NCBI GenBank assembly: GCA_964418595.1
Contig: CAYQMF010000002.1
Span: 75,335 to 139,334 of the forward strand
Length of the DNA stretch: 64,000 nucleotides
Source of the DNA: CAYQMF01 sp964418595
Lineage (GTDB): Bacteria > Planctomycetota > UBA1135 > UBA2386
Direction: 5' to 3'
Shown here: one piece after another, positions 56,152-64,000 of the stretch
How the letters are laid out: the number at the start of each line of letters is the position of its first letter
How positions within the stretch are numbered: the stretch's first letter is position 1
The notes under the pieces: model-generated
What the model was told of the DNA's origin: nothing
Database searches by the model: none
Seen by the model: the letters and a program-made list of their open reading frames with translations, nothing else
Position numbers and translations under genes: made by a program

Positions 56152-58176
56152 ATGAGCGGAACCGGCGGCCGCGACCAGGAGGACACCAAGGGCGACGGCG
56201 GACCCGCGCCGAGACCACATCGCGCGCGCGGCAAGCCCGCACGGAAGGCGCCCACGGCGGCGGAACTGCGCGCCGCGTTGGCCGACCGCGAACGGCAGCT
56301 GCGTGACCTCACGGAGCAGTCGCTCGACCTGCTCGATCGGCTGACGGAGGCCCAACGTCGCGAAGTCGAGCACGTCGCGGTCGCCGAGCACGCCGAGCGG
56401 TTGACCCGCGACCTCGAGGATGCGCGGCGGCGCCTGCGCACCGCCGGCGGGGTCGTCCTGCGCGACGGCAGCGACCCGGCGGCAACGCCCGCGGTCGATG
56501 TGGTGCTGTGGGGCGGCGACGAGGCCTCGGTGCGCGCGCGGGTCGACGCCCTCGCGCCGGAGACCTCGATCACCTGGGTCGGCCCGACGCTGGGGGTCCC
56601 GGCGTTCGCCGGCGCGGCGGACCGCGTGCGGTGGTTGGCCGCGGGCGATGCCCGCACGCCGGCCCAGTGCTGGAACCTGGCGATGGCCGCCACCGAAGCC
56701 GAGGTGGTCTTCTTCCTCGGCCCGGCGGCCCTCCTTTCGGGTGAACCCACGCCGGCGAGCGTGGCCACCGACCGCAGCGTGGCCCTCGCCCAGCCGACCT
56801 GTGCGCGCGGCGACCGACTGCAGCGAGGCCGACGCGCGACCCCGGACCTGTCCGTGTTCGAGGCCGTCGAAGCCTCGCCGCAGGAGCCCGCCACGGACGT
56901 GGAGTTCGCCGATCCGGCGGCCTTCCTCGTCCGCCGCGAGGCGTTCGCACACGTCGGCATGTTCGACGAGGCACTCCTCGGCGACCTGGCCCTTGCCGAC
57001 TTCGCGCTGCGTGCGCGCGCCCGCGGCTTCCGGGTGCTGGGCGTCGCCGCGCCGCAGATCACCGTCACCGCTTCGCACCCGGACGACCACGCCGCGCGCG
57101 ATCGGCTCCTGCTCCTCGCCACGCATCGGCGCGACCGACTCGGGGCCGCCCTCGCGCAGGCGCCGACGTTGTGGGATCTCGCCCCCGACGCCGCGGCAGC
57201 CTTCGTGGTCAACCTGTTCGAGCGCCTGCCCGCGGGCGCGGCAAGTGCGAACGCGACCGCGACCATCCTCGGCTCGCTCGTCGCCCACGCCGCCCCGGCG
57301 GCCCGGGTCGTCGCCGCCTTGCACGCGCTCCTCGACACCCAGCTCGCGATCTGGACCGAGCCGCCGCTGCCGGATGCCACCGCGGAGCTGACCTCGCTGA
57401 ACGCCCAGGTCGACGGCGCCGACGCCGGCTCCGTGCGTGACGCACTCGCCTGCCTCGAAGCCGTGCTCGCCTTCGAACGCCGCTGGATGCCGCGGCTCGC
57501 CGAAGTGCAGGCGGAGACGGCACGGCGCCACGCCGACGCGGTGAGGCGGACGGAAGAGCTGGCCCGCGAAGTCGACGCCACACGACGGGCCCTCCAACTC
57601 CACCAGGAAGGCCTGCAGGTGGTCGCCCACGCGATCGACATGGTCGGGCACCCCGAACCCGCGCGAATCCGCGAACGCCTGCTCGACCTGCGCCGCGATG
57701 CGGAACACCTCGCCAGCCTGCTCGCCGCCGCTGGCGCACCGAGTCCCACCGCCCTCATCGGGGAGCTGTACGAGGTCCGCACCCAGCTCGCGGTCGGCCG
57801 CGAGGCGATCGCCGCGCGCGATGCCGAGCTGGCTGGTCTGCGCCGCGAAATCACCGAACGCGACCGCGAACTCGCCGAACGCGACCACGAACTCGGCGAA
57901 CGCCACGCCGCACTGACCGAACGCGATCGGATGATCGGGGAACGCGATCGCCGTCTCTCGAGCGCCGAGGCGCGGGTGGAGGAACTGACGAAGCAGCTCA
58001 CCGCGCGCATCGCCGAACTCCGCAGCCTCGAGACGCTGGCCAGCGAGCGCGGGCGCTGGATCGCGGGCCTGCTGGCCGAGGTCGGCAAGCGTCGCCTGCG
58101 ACCCCGCAAGCTCCTCGACCACGAGCGCGCCTTCCTCGCCCAACAGGGCGGAACCCAGCAGGCCAGGACACCGTGA
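56152..58176 (+). CDS. Coiled-coil protein with a degenerate glycosyltransferase-like region
   Basis: A 674-residue protein with a basic/Pro-rich start, a coiled coil (about 35-95), a globular part (about 110-300), a helical region, and a long C-terminal coiled coil (about 440-645) with runs of RDRELAERDHELGERH type. In the globular part, DPAAFLVRREAFAHVGMFDE followed by ADFALRARARGFRVLG resembles the acceptor-binding half of GT2 enzymes, but I see no DxD. It may be a non-catalytic scaffold for the glycosyltransferases beside it. The ATG 56152 is chosen over TTG 56143. Its stop overlaps the next GT4 start as GTGA. Confidence 0.65.
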   Translation: MSGTGGRDQEDTKGDGGPAPRPHRARGKPARKAPTAAELRAALADRERQLRDLTEQSLDLLDRLTEAQRREVEHVAVAEHAERLTRDLEDARRRLRTAGGVVLRDGSDPAATPAVDVVLWGGDEASVRARVDALAPETSITWVGPTLGVPAFAGAADRVRWLAAGDARTPAQCWNLAMAATEAEVVFFLGPAALLSGEPTPASVATDRSVALAQPTCARGDRLQRGRRATPDLSVFEAVEASPQEPATDVEFADPAAFLVRREAFAHVGMFDEALLGDLALADFALRARARGFRVLGVAAPQITVTASHPDDHAARDRLLLLATHRRDRLGAALAQAPTLWDLAPDAAAAFVVNLFERLPAGAASANATATILGSLVAHAAPAARVVAALHALLDTQLAIWTEPPLPDATAELTSLNAQVDGADAGSVRDALACLEAVLAFERRWMPRLAEVQAETARRHADAVRRTEELAREVDATRRALQLHQEGLQVVAHAIDMVGHPEPARIRERLLDLRRDAEHLASLLAAAGAPSPTALIGELYEVRTQLAVGREAIAARDAELAGLRREITERDRELAERDHELGERHAALTERDRMIGERDRRLSSAEARVEELTKQLTARIAELRSLETLASERGRWIAGLLAEVGKRRLRPRKLLDHERAFLAQQGGTQQARTP

Positions 58177-59510
58177 GGGTCCTGCTGGTCGTCCATCAGT
58201 TCCTGCCGCGCCACATCACCGGCACGGAGCAGTACGTGCGCACCCTGGCCCGCGGCCTGCGCGCGCGCGGCGTCGACGCGCGGGTCTTCGCCTACGAGCC
58301 CCTGGTTCAGTTCGACAGTCCGGACCACCTGTACATCGAGCGCGACGAGGTCATCGACGGCGTGCCGGTGCGGCGGGCCGGCGTCCACCACAAGCTCTCC
58401 CCCAACCCGGAGCTGCGCGACTACGAGAACCCGCTCGCCGGGCAGTTGCTCGCGCGCCACCTCGACCACGTCGGCTTCGACCTCGTGCACGTCTTCCACC
58501 TGCGCAACATCGGACCCGCAGGGATCGAAGAGCCGGTGCTGCGCGGGATCCCCGTCGTCGTCAACCTGATGGACTTCTGGTTCCTCTGTCCGAACTACCT
58601 GCTGTGGCGACGCGACGGCGGGTTGTGCGACGGACCGCCCGAAGGCGGGGCCGGGTGCGTGCCGTGCATCGACCCCGGCCTCGACGCGCGCATGGCCGCC
58701 GCGCCCCTGCAGCGCGGCCTGCGCGCGCTCGGCGCCCAGCCCACGCCAGCCGGCAACCAGGGCCCGTCGATCGCACGCCGCGCGCACGCGCTGCTCGGCC
58801 GCAAGGAACGCCTGCTCGCGTTGCTGGCGCGCGCCGACCGGATCGTGGCGCCGTCGCGCTTCATCGCCAGCCTGCACGAGCGGCACGGCATCCCCGCCGC
58901 GCAGATCGTGCATCTGCCGTACGGCCTCGACCCGGAGCGCTTCGCCGACATGCCGCCGCGCAAGCCCGTGCCGGGTCGGCCGCACGTCGACGTCGGGTTC
59001 ATCGGCTCGATCTCGCGGCACAAGGGCGTCAACGTCCTCCTCGACGCCCTGCGCCGCGCTCCGCACGGGGACCTGCGCGTCCACATCTACGGGCATCGCG
59101 AGTCGCAGCCCGGCTACTCGGAGGCGCTGATCGACGGCATCACCGACCCGCGCGTCGTGTATCACGGCCCGTTCGCACCACGCGAACTGGGGCGCGTGCT
59201 CGCGAGCCTCGACCTGCTCGTCGTCCCGTCGCTGTGGTACGAGAACACGCCGTTCGCGATCCTCGAGGCCCTGCACGCGGGCGTGCCCGTGATCGCCTCG
59301 GATCTCGGCGGGATTTCCGAGGTCGTACGCGACGGCGAGAACGGCCGGCTGTTCCCGGCCGGCGACGCCGAGGCGCTCGGCACGCTGCTCGCACGCATCG
59401 CCGCGGATCCGGAGCGCGAACTCGCCTTCACACTGAACGACCCGCCGCACATCGACGCCAACGTCGATGCGTTGCTCGCGCTGTACGCGGACCTCGGCGT
59501 GCGGACGTAG
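58173..59510 (+). CDS. Family 4 glycosyltransferase
   Basis: A 445-residue GT-B enzyme. MRVLLVVHQFLPRHITGTEQ is the N-terminal strand and acceptor loop. A Cys-containing insert follows (NLMDFWFLCPNYLLWRRDGG, CVPC). The C-domain has GFIGSISRHKGVNVLLDALR and ENTPFAILEALHAGVPVIAS, the donor-nucleotide site. The start GTG overlaps the stop of the coiled-coil gene, so they are translated together. Substrate not known. Confidence 0.88.
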   Translation: MRVLLVVHQFLPRHITGTEQYVRTLARGLRARGVDARVFAYEPLVQFDSPDHLYIERDEVIDGVPVRRAGVHHKLSPNPELRDYENPLAGQLLARHLDHVGFDLVHVFHLRNIGPAGIEEPVLRGIPVVVNLMDFWFLCPNYLLWRRDGGLCDGPPEGGAGCVPCIDPGLDARMAAAPLQRGLRALGAQPTPAGNQGPSIARRAHALLGRKERLLALLARADRIVAPSRFIASLHERHGIPAAQIVHLPYGLDPERFADMPPRKPVPGRPHVDVGFIGSISRHKGVNVLLDALRRAPHGDLRVHIYGHRESQPGYSEALIDGITDPRVVYHGPFAPRELGRVLASLDLLVVPSLWYENTPFAILEALHAGVPVIASDLGGISEVVRDGENGRLFPAGDAEALGTLLARIAADPERELAFTLNDPPHIDANVDALLALYADLGVRT

Positions 59511-59524
59511 GCGGGCGCGCCTAC
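59507..59524. terminator. Hairpin containing the stop codons of two convergent glycosyltransferase genes
   Basis: GTAGGCG-GGCG-CGCCTAC gives a perfect 7-bp stem. The left arm holds the TAG of the plus-strand GT4 gene and the right arm holds the TAG of the minus-strand GT4 gene. It is a candidate bidirectional terminator in a gap of only 10 bases. Confidence 0.45.
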
Positions 59525-61053
59525 ACGAACCCCACCCGCCGCACCATCACGCCGAGTTCGCGGCGGTCGTCACCCTTCATGTGTTGCGGCAGGACCGGCG
59601 ACACCTCGAGGGTCACCGCGGTGGTCGGCGCGCGGCCGTCGAGGGCGACACGGTAGGTCTGCCAGCCCGGCTGCATCGGCAGGGACGCGAGCACGCGCCG
59701 CCCGGCGCGCACGACCAGCGTCTGACCCGGCAGCGACGACGCCGCTTCGATCGCCAGCGCGCGCCCCGGCGCCGCGTCGAGGGTGAGCGTCGCCCGCCCG
59801 CTCGCCCACCGGTAGCGCATGTCGCCATCGCGCTCGAGGCCGTGCCAGCCGCTGCCGAGCGCGCGTTCGTCGTCGCCGATCGCGAGCGCGTGGCGCGGGC
59901 GGCTCGCGGCGCCGTGGGTCGCCGCGAACACGGCGAGGGTCTCGCGCGCAGCGCGATCCCAACTGAAGGTCGCCGCGCGCGCCTGCCCGGCGCGCGACAG
60001 GCGGGCGCGGAGCGCCTCGTCCGCGATCACGCGTCGCAGCGCCGCCGCCAGTTCGTCCGCGTCGGTCGGCGTGTCGCAGTAGAGCACCGCGTCACCGCCG
60101 ACCTCCGGGATCGACGCCACCCGCGTGGTGATCACCGGCGCCCCGCAGCTCATCGCCTCCACCACCGGCAGGCCGAAGCCCTCGTGGATCGTGGGGAAGA
60201 CGAAGGCGAGCGCGCGGTTGTAGAGCGCGACGAGTTCGGCATCGCTGACGAAGCCCGCGAGCCGGATCCGGTCGGTGAGACCGAGCTGCGCGATCGCCTC
60301 GTGCATGTTCGAGTTCTTCCAGCCGGATCCACCGGCGATGACCAGCGGCGGGGCGTTGGGTTCGCGCGCGCGGAGGCGGGCGTACGCGTGCACGAGCGTG
60401 ATGAGGTTCTTGCGCGGCTCGACCGAGCCCACGTAGAGCAGGAAGCGACCGTCGCCGCCGACGAGTTCCCGCAAGCGCGCGGGCAGGGCGAGGGCTTCGT
60501 CCTGCCGGTAGCGCGGGTCGGCTGCCTCCAGCACCACGGTGATGCGATCCGCCGGCACACCACCGAACTGCACGAGTTCCTTCTTCGAGTGCTCCGACAC
60601 GGTGATGAACGCGTCGGCGTTGCAGCGCGCCAGTTCGAGCTGCTCCGCGCAGAAGCGCCGGTTCTCCTCCGTGGCGAACTCCGGGTGCGTGAGGAACGCG
60701 ACGTCGTGGAACGTGCACACGAGCTTGCCCATGCGCCGCGGCGGCACGGCGTGGAAGGGCGAGAAGAACACGTCGACGGGATCACCGACCAGCCAGTCCT
60801 TGTTCACCTTGCCGGTCTCCCACCAGTGCGCGACCAGCTTGCGCGGCAGCCAGCGCCGCGAGCGCACGAAGTTGGAGGCCTTCGGGCAGAACGCGCGGTG
60901 GTGGTCGCGCACGAAGCAGTGCCAGGTGTACGGGTAGACGACGTACTTGTTGGTCTGATCCACCCGCGCCAACCCCGCCACCAACGACTCCGCGTACGAC
61001 GCGAGCCCGGTCTTGGTCTCCGCGGTGCGGGACATGTCGATGCCGATGCGCAT
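59521..61053 (-). CDS. Family 4 glycosyltransferase with C-terminal beta-rich domain
   Basis: A 510-residue protein. MRIGIDMSRTAETKTGLASY is the start of a GT-B enzyme, with YVGSVEPRKNLITLVHAYAR and HEGFGLPVVEAMSCGAPVIT in the donor domain (about 180-380). Residues from about 395 to the end are a beta-rich domain with GSGWH, RWASG, QPGWQTYRV and a terminal RRELGVMVRR, like the end of the GT2 at 52623. The ATG 61053 is correct and the frame upstream is a shadow. Two bases separate it from the GT2 gene upstream, so they form one unit. Confidence 0.88.
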   Translation of the reverse strand: MRIGIDMSRTAETKTGLASYAESLVAGLARVDQTNKYVVYPYTWHCFVRDHHRAFCPKASNFVRSRRWLPRKLVAHWWETGKVNKDWLVGDPVDVFFSPFHAVPPRRMGKLVCTFHDVAFLTHPEFATEENRRFCAEQLELARCNADAFITVSEHSKKELVQFGGVPADRITVVLEAADPRYRQDEALALPARLRELVGGDGRFLLYVGSVEPRKNLITLVHAYARLRAREPNAPPLVIAGGSGWKNSNMHEAIAQLGLTDRIRLAGFVSDAELVALYNRALAFVFPTIHEGFGLPVVEAMSCGAPVITTRVASIPEVGGDAVLYCDTPTDADELAAALRRVIADEALRARLSRAGQARAATFSWDRAARETLAVFAATHGAASRPRHALAIGDDERALGSGWHGLERDGDMRYRWASGRATLTLDAAPGRALAIEAASSLPGQTLVVRAGRRVLASLPMQPGWQTYRVALDGRAPTTAVTLEVSPVLPQHMKGDDRRELGVMVRRVGFV

Positions 61054-61055
61054 GG

Positions 61056-62021
61056 TCAGCCGCCGTTGCCGATCTTGTTCGCGAGCATGCGCAGCCACAG
61101 GTTGCCCAGACTCGGCTTCGCCAGCGCGTCGGCCGCACGCGCCCCCAGGTACTGCCCCCAGCACTGCCAGCGCACGTAGTCCTGCGTCCACTTGCGCAGG
61201 CGGTCGCGCTCCCCCGCCGGCACGTCCTGCGTGTCGAAGAACGCCAGGTGCTCGCGCGTGCCGTCGCGGATGGCGGCCTTCAATGCCTTGCGGTCGGGGA
61301 TGCACTGCAGCCCGAAGCGCGCGCGCAGGTTGCGGTGGTCGCAGAACGTGCGCTTGCCTTCGACCCATGCCGAGCGATCGTGGCTGTGTTCGACCACGGC
61401 GTCGGCCGCGTACTCGATCGCCATCCCGGCGGCGATCACGTTGAACCCGAACGCGATGTCCTCGCCGAACGGCCGCGGGCCGAAGCGGAACCGCTCCCAC
61501 GCCGAGCGGCGCACCGCGGAGGCGACGTTGTCGAAGGCGCAGAGCAGGAGCCGGTCCATCGGCGCGAGGTCATCCATCGCCTTGCCGGCGGGGAGCTGCT
61601 GGCGCTTGCTCTGCGGCGGGCACCAGCCCGCGATGCGCCGCGCCATCACCGGGTGGCAACCCGGGATCGCCACCTGCCGGCACCACGCACCCGCCACCGA
61701 CGGGTCGGCGAAGCGTGCGGTCAGGTTGCGCTGCCAGTCGGTCCCCACCGGCACCGCGTCCTGGGTGAGCAGGAGGATCGGATCGCCGCAGGTCGTGCCG
61801 ATCGCCTCGTCGCGCGTGCTGCCGTGGTCGAAGCGGGCGCGGTCGGTGCGCAGCACGCGGAAGCCGGCAGCGGTCAACGCCTCCACCGTCCCGTCGTTCG
61901 ACCCGCTGTCGATGGCGACCTTCTCGAGGTCGGCGGCGCCGTCCTGTCGATCGAGCGCAGCGAGGAGGAGATGCAGGCGTGGACCGCCATTCAGGGTCGG
62001 GATGACGAGGCTCGGGGGCAC
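61056..62021 (-). CDS. Family 2 glycosyltransferase, rhamnosyltransferase-like
   Basis: A 321-residue GT-A enzyme with SLVIPTLNGGPRLHLLLAAL, VAIDSGSNDGTVEAL, FDHGSTRDEAIG and ILLLTQDAVPVG, a set usual in RfbF/RfbN-type rhamnosyltransferases. A C-terminal helical region follows. The start is GTG at 62021. No other rhamnose genes are in the window, so the sugar is inferred from similarity only. It is co-transcribed with the GT4 downstream. Confidence 0.85.
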   Translation of the reverse strand: MPPSLVIPTLNGGPRLHLLLAALDRQDGAADLEKVAIDSGSNDGTVEALTAAGFRVLRTDRARFDHGSTRDEAIGTTCGDPILLLTQDAVPVGTDWQRNLTARFADPSVAGAWCRQVAIPGCHPVMARRIAGWCPPQSKRQQLPAGKAMDDLAPMDRLLLCAFDNVASAVRRSAWERFRFGPRPFGEDIAFGFNVIAAGMAIEYAADAVVEHSHDRSAWVEGKRTFCDHRNLRARFGLQCIPDRKALKAAIRDGTREHLAFFDTQDVPAGERDRLRKWTQDYVRWQCWGQYLGARAADALAKPSLGNLWLRMLANKIGNGG

Positions 62022-62056
62022 GCGCGGATCCTACGAGCGCCGTCCGGGCGCGCCGA

Positions 62057-63238
62057 TCACTTCTCCTTGCGCTTGAACGCGATCTTCTCGAGCTTGCCGT
62101 TGCGGAACACCATCTCGAGTTCGTCGCCGTTGCTCGCCGTGAACGTGCCGGAGCGCACCATCCCGTCGGGCCCGCCGCTCGAACTCGACCGCGATGAGCG
62201 CATGGTCGGAACCGGGACGCCGGGGCCATCGAGCGACGCGCGCAACGCGAAGTAGAGGCGCGAGAACTGGTTCATCTCCATGTGCTGCGGCAGGCGGTTG
62301 GCCGCCGCGGTGACGCTCTCCGCCTCGAAGTAGGCCTGCACGTCCGCACCGACCTCGAGGTCGAACGGGACGACGACGCCCTCTGCCACCCGCAGTAGGC
62401 GCGGCCCCGTCTCCGCACGCGCGCGCACGAAACGATTCACCACCGCGACGTTGCCGGGCGCGAAGGCCAGGAGTTCCAGCTCCGGCGGCTGCGACCACAG
62501 GTCGGCGTGTGCCTGCACGAAGGCCTGCGCCAGTTGCAGTGGTCCCGCGGTCGCGGCCGGCGCCGGCGTGAACGCCTTCAGCTCGTCGCGCTCGATCAAC
62601 ACCGCGGCGTTGGCGTCGAGGTTGTAGGTCTCGCGCTTCACCGGCCCCACGCCGCTCGCGAACCAGATCAACACCCGCTGGCCGGCACCGCCCGGATCGG
62701 GCTGCACGTCGATCTGGACGCAGGCGGCGCGGAAGGTGCCCGCCGGCACGACGACCTCCGCCCCCAGATCGCGCAGCTCCGCGCGGTAGGGCGCCAGCTC
62801 CCGCGCGTCGAACTCGTTGCCCACGAGGCGGGTCAGCGCCGGCTCGAGGCGCTGCTTCCACGACCAACTGGTCTCAAGCCCGATCGGACAGGCGAGCCAA
62901 CGCGCCCCCGCCTCCGCGGTGAGGCCGGGCATGACGCCGTCGCCCAGCCCTGCGTGCCGCCACACGCCCGCGTCGTCGACCCGCCAGTACTCGTAGCTGC
63001 CACTCTCCTCCGTGCGCGTCCCGAGTTCGAACGCCTCCGTCCGCCCGGCCTTCGCCTCACCGCGACAGGTCACCAGGATCTCGCTGCGCGCGCCGGTCTG
63101 ATCGGTGCGCGCGTAGGTCCACTTCGCGCCGGTCCCGAGCGGGAACCAGTCGGCGCCAGTGCGCCCCAACGCCGGGCGGTCCTGGGCGGCAAGCGAGCAC
63201 ACATTCGCTACGGCGAGGGTGAGCAGGAGACAACGCAT
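62057..63238 (-). CDS. Secreted protein of unknown function
   Basis: A 393-residue protein with a signal peptide (MRCLLLTLAVANVCSLAAQD). The first half contains ADWFPLGTGAKWTYARTD, a pattern of beta-rich secreted domains that begin with a F-P-L-x-x-G-x-x-W-x-Y motif, and CVQIDVQPDPGGAGQRVLIW. The second half has no recognisable motif and ends in a Lys-rich FRNGKLEKIAFKRKEK. The ATG overlaps the stop of the sigma-54 activator gene as TGATG, so the two are translationally coupled. Function unknown. Confidence 0.75.
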   Translation of the reverse strand: MRCLLLTLAVANVCSLAAQDRPALGRTGADWFPLGTGAKWTYARTDQTGARSEILVTCRGEAKAGRTEAFELGTRTEESGSYEYWRVDDAGVWRHAGLGDGVMPGLTAEAGARWLACPIGLETSWSWKQRLEPALTRLVGNEFDARELAPYRAELRDLGAEVVVPAGTFRAACVQIDVQPDPGGAGQRVLIWFASGVGPVKRETYNLDANAAVLIERDELKAFTPAPAATAGPLQLAQAFVQAHADLWSQPPELELLAFAPGNVAVVNRFVRARAETGPRLLRVAEGVVVPFDLEVGADVQAYFEAESVTAAANRLPQHMEMNQFSRLYFALRASLDGPGVPVPTMRSSRSSSSGGPDGMVRSGTFTASNGDELEMVFRNGKLEKIAFKRKEK

Positions 63239-64000
63239 CAGTCGGGGACGTCGATCTGGTACTTCTCCAGCTTGCGCTGCAAGGCGAAGCGTGACAACCC
63301 GAGCATCTGCGCGGTGCGCGACTTGTTGCCTCCCGACCGCTGCAGCGCCTTGTTGATCTCGGAGACCTCGAGGTCGCGCACGAGATCGGGCAGGGTCGTG
63401 CCGGCCTCCGCCGGCACGGGCCCCTCGTCGGCGACCTCCGTCGACCCGGGCTCGCGGATCTTGTCGCTCAGGTGGGCCAGCAGGATCACCCCGTCGCTCA
63501 GCAACGCGGCGCGCCGCACCTCGTTGTGCAGCTCGCGCACGTTGCCGGGCCAGCGGTAGCGGCTGAGCGCGTCCATCGCGTCGGCGCTCACCCGCACGCG
63601 CTTGCCGCTCTCGCGGGTCAGGTCGAGGAGCAGGCGCTGCACCAGGCGCGGGATGTCATCCTTGCGCTCGCGCAGGGGCGGGATGTGTACGGGCAGCACG
63701 TTGAGCCGGTAGTAGAGGTCTTGCCGGAAGTCGCCCTCGCGCACCATCTCCTCGAGGTTGCGGTTGGTGGCGGCGATGAGCCGGACGTCGATCTTCACCG
63801 TCTCCGTCCCGCCCAACGGCCGGATCTCGCGCTCCTCGAGTACGCGCAGCAGCTTCTTCTGCAGGTCGAGTGGCATGTCGCCGACCTCGTCCAGGAACAG
63901 CACGCCGTTCGTCGCCAGCTCGAGCAGACCCTTCTTGTTCTGCGTCGCACCGGTGAACGCGCCTTTTCTGTAGCCGAACAACTCGCTCTCCAGCAGGTTC
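63238..64000 (-). CDS. Sigma-54-dependent transcriptional activator, NtrC family (C-terminal part; gene runs off the window)
   Basis: The last 254 or so residues of an enhancer-binding protein. The AAA+ domain shows the sigma-54-contact loop GAFTGA, Walker B GVLFLDEVGDMPLDLQKKLL, RLIAATNRNLEEMV and the sensor II part YRWPGNVRELHNEV. A Fis-type helix-turn-helix closes it (NKSRTAQMLGLSRFALQRKL). The N-terminal receiver or sensor domain and the start codon lie beyond position 64000. It needs RpoN, which is encoded in this window. Its targets are not visible. Confidence 0.93.
   Translation of the reverse strand, partial: NLLESELFGYRKGAFTGATQNKKGLLELATNGVLFLDEVGDMPLDLQKKLLRVLEEREIRPLGGTETVKIDVRLIAATNRNLEEMVREGDFRQDLYYRLNVLPVHIPPLRERKDDIPRLVQRLLLDLTRESGKRVRVSADAMDALSRYRWPGNVRELHNEVRRAALLSDGVILLAHLSDKIREPGSTEVADEGPVPAEAGTTLPDLVRDLEVSEINKALQRSGGNKSRTAQMLGLSRFALQRKLEKYQIDVPD

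Overview
This is a very GC-rich chromosomal segment from a diderm bacterium. It carries a secretin and type IV pilus assembly genes, a lipoprotein with a lipobox, sigma-54 with an NtrC-type activator, and a nitrogen-type PTS. The gene content and the secreted glycoside-hydrolase-like paralogs with an SNE-x-W motif fit a high-GC Planctomycetota-type organism, but Myxococcota or another deep diderm lineage cannot be excluded without phylogeny. I see no plasmid, phage, IS element, integrase or CRISPR array. Nearly every base is used by core genes.

Layout. 1-12.5 kb (minus strand): a partial membrane protein, pilT, obgE-rpmA-rplU, an RNase E/G with an unusual acidic insertion, then the pilus cluster pilQ, a pilO-pilP-like fusion, pilN and pilM, then HPr and PTS IIA(Ntr). 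12.6-21.6 kb (minus): hpf, truA, rpoN, hrpB, and the conserved block recR-ybaB-dnaX-SRP RNA-tRNA-Ser(GGA)-tRNA-Ser(CGA)-tadA. 21.6-28.5 kb: a plus-strand N-acetylornithine-type carbamoyltransferase, a minus-strand extended SDR, and divergently a serine-palmitoyltransferase-like enzyme followed by dnaE. 28.6-33.4 kb (accessory): two convergent paralogous secreted glycoside-hydrolase-like proteins and a membrane GT2.

33.4-49.7 kb (minus): a nearly continuous str-S10-spc-alpha ribosomal supercluster from rpsL to rplQ. It lacks rplC (L3), rpsN (S14), rpmD (L30), rpsD (S4), infA, map and tuf at their usual places, and has a divergent EF-G-like GTPase between rpsG and rpsJ. 49.8-64 kb: a secreted M16 protease, then a surface-polysaccharide glycosyltransferase group (two GT2, three GT4, and one protein with a degenerate GT-A-like region between coiled coils), a secreted protein of unknown function, and the C-terminal part of an NtrC-family sigma-54 activator that runs off the window end.

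How they connect. PilM/N/O/Q and PilT form a type IV pilus or related envelope machine. RpoN, PtsN/HPr and the NtrC-type activator are parts of a sigma-54 regulatory axis. The glycosyltransferases probably build an extracellular or envelope glycan. The serine-palmitoyltransferase/SDR pair suggests bacterial sphingolipid synthesis. No wholly new system is evident. The most unusual points are the C-terminal beta-rich domain shared by two unrelated glycosyltransferases, the RNase E/G S1 domain split by an acidic insert, the pilO-pilP-type fusion, tandemly repeated gene 3' ends, and stop codons built into hairpins between convergent genes.
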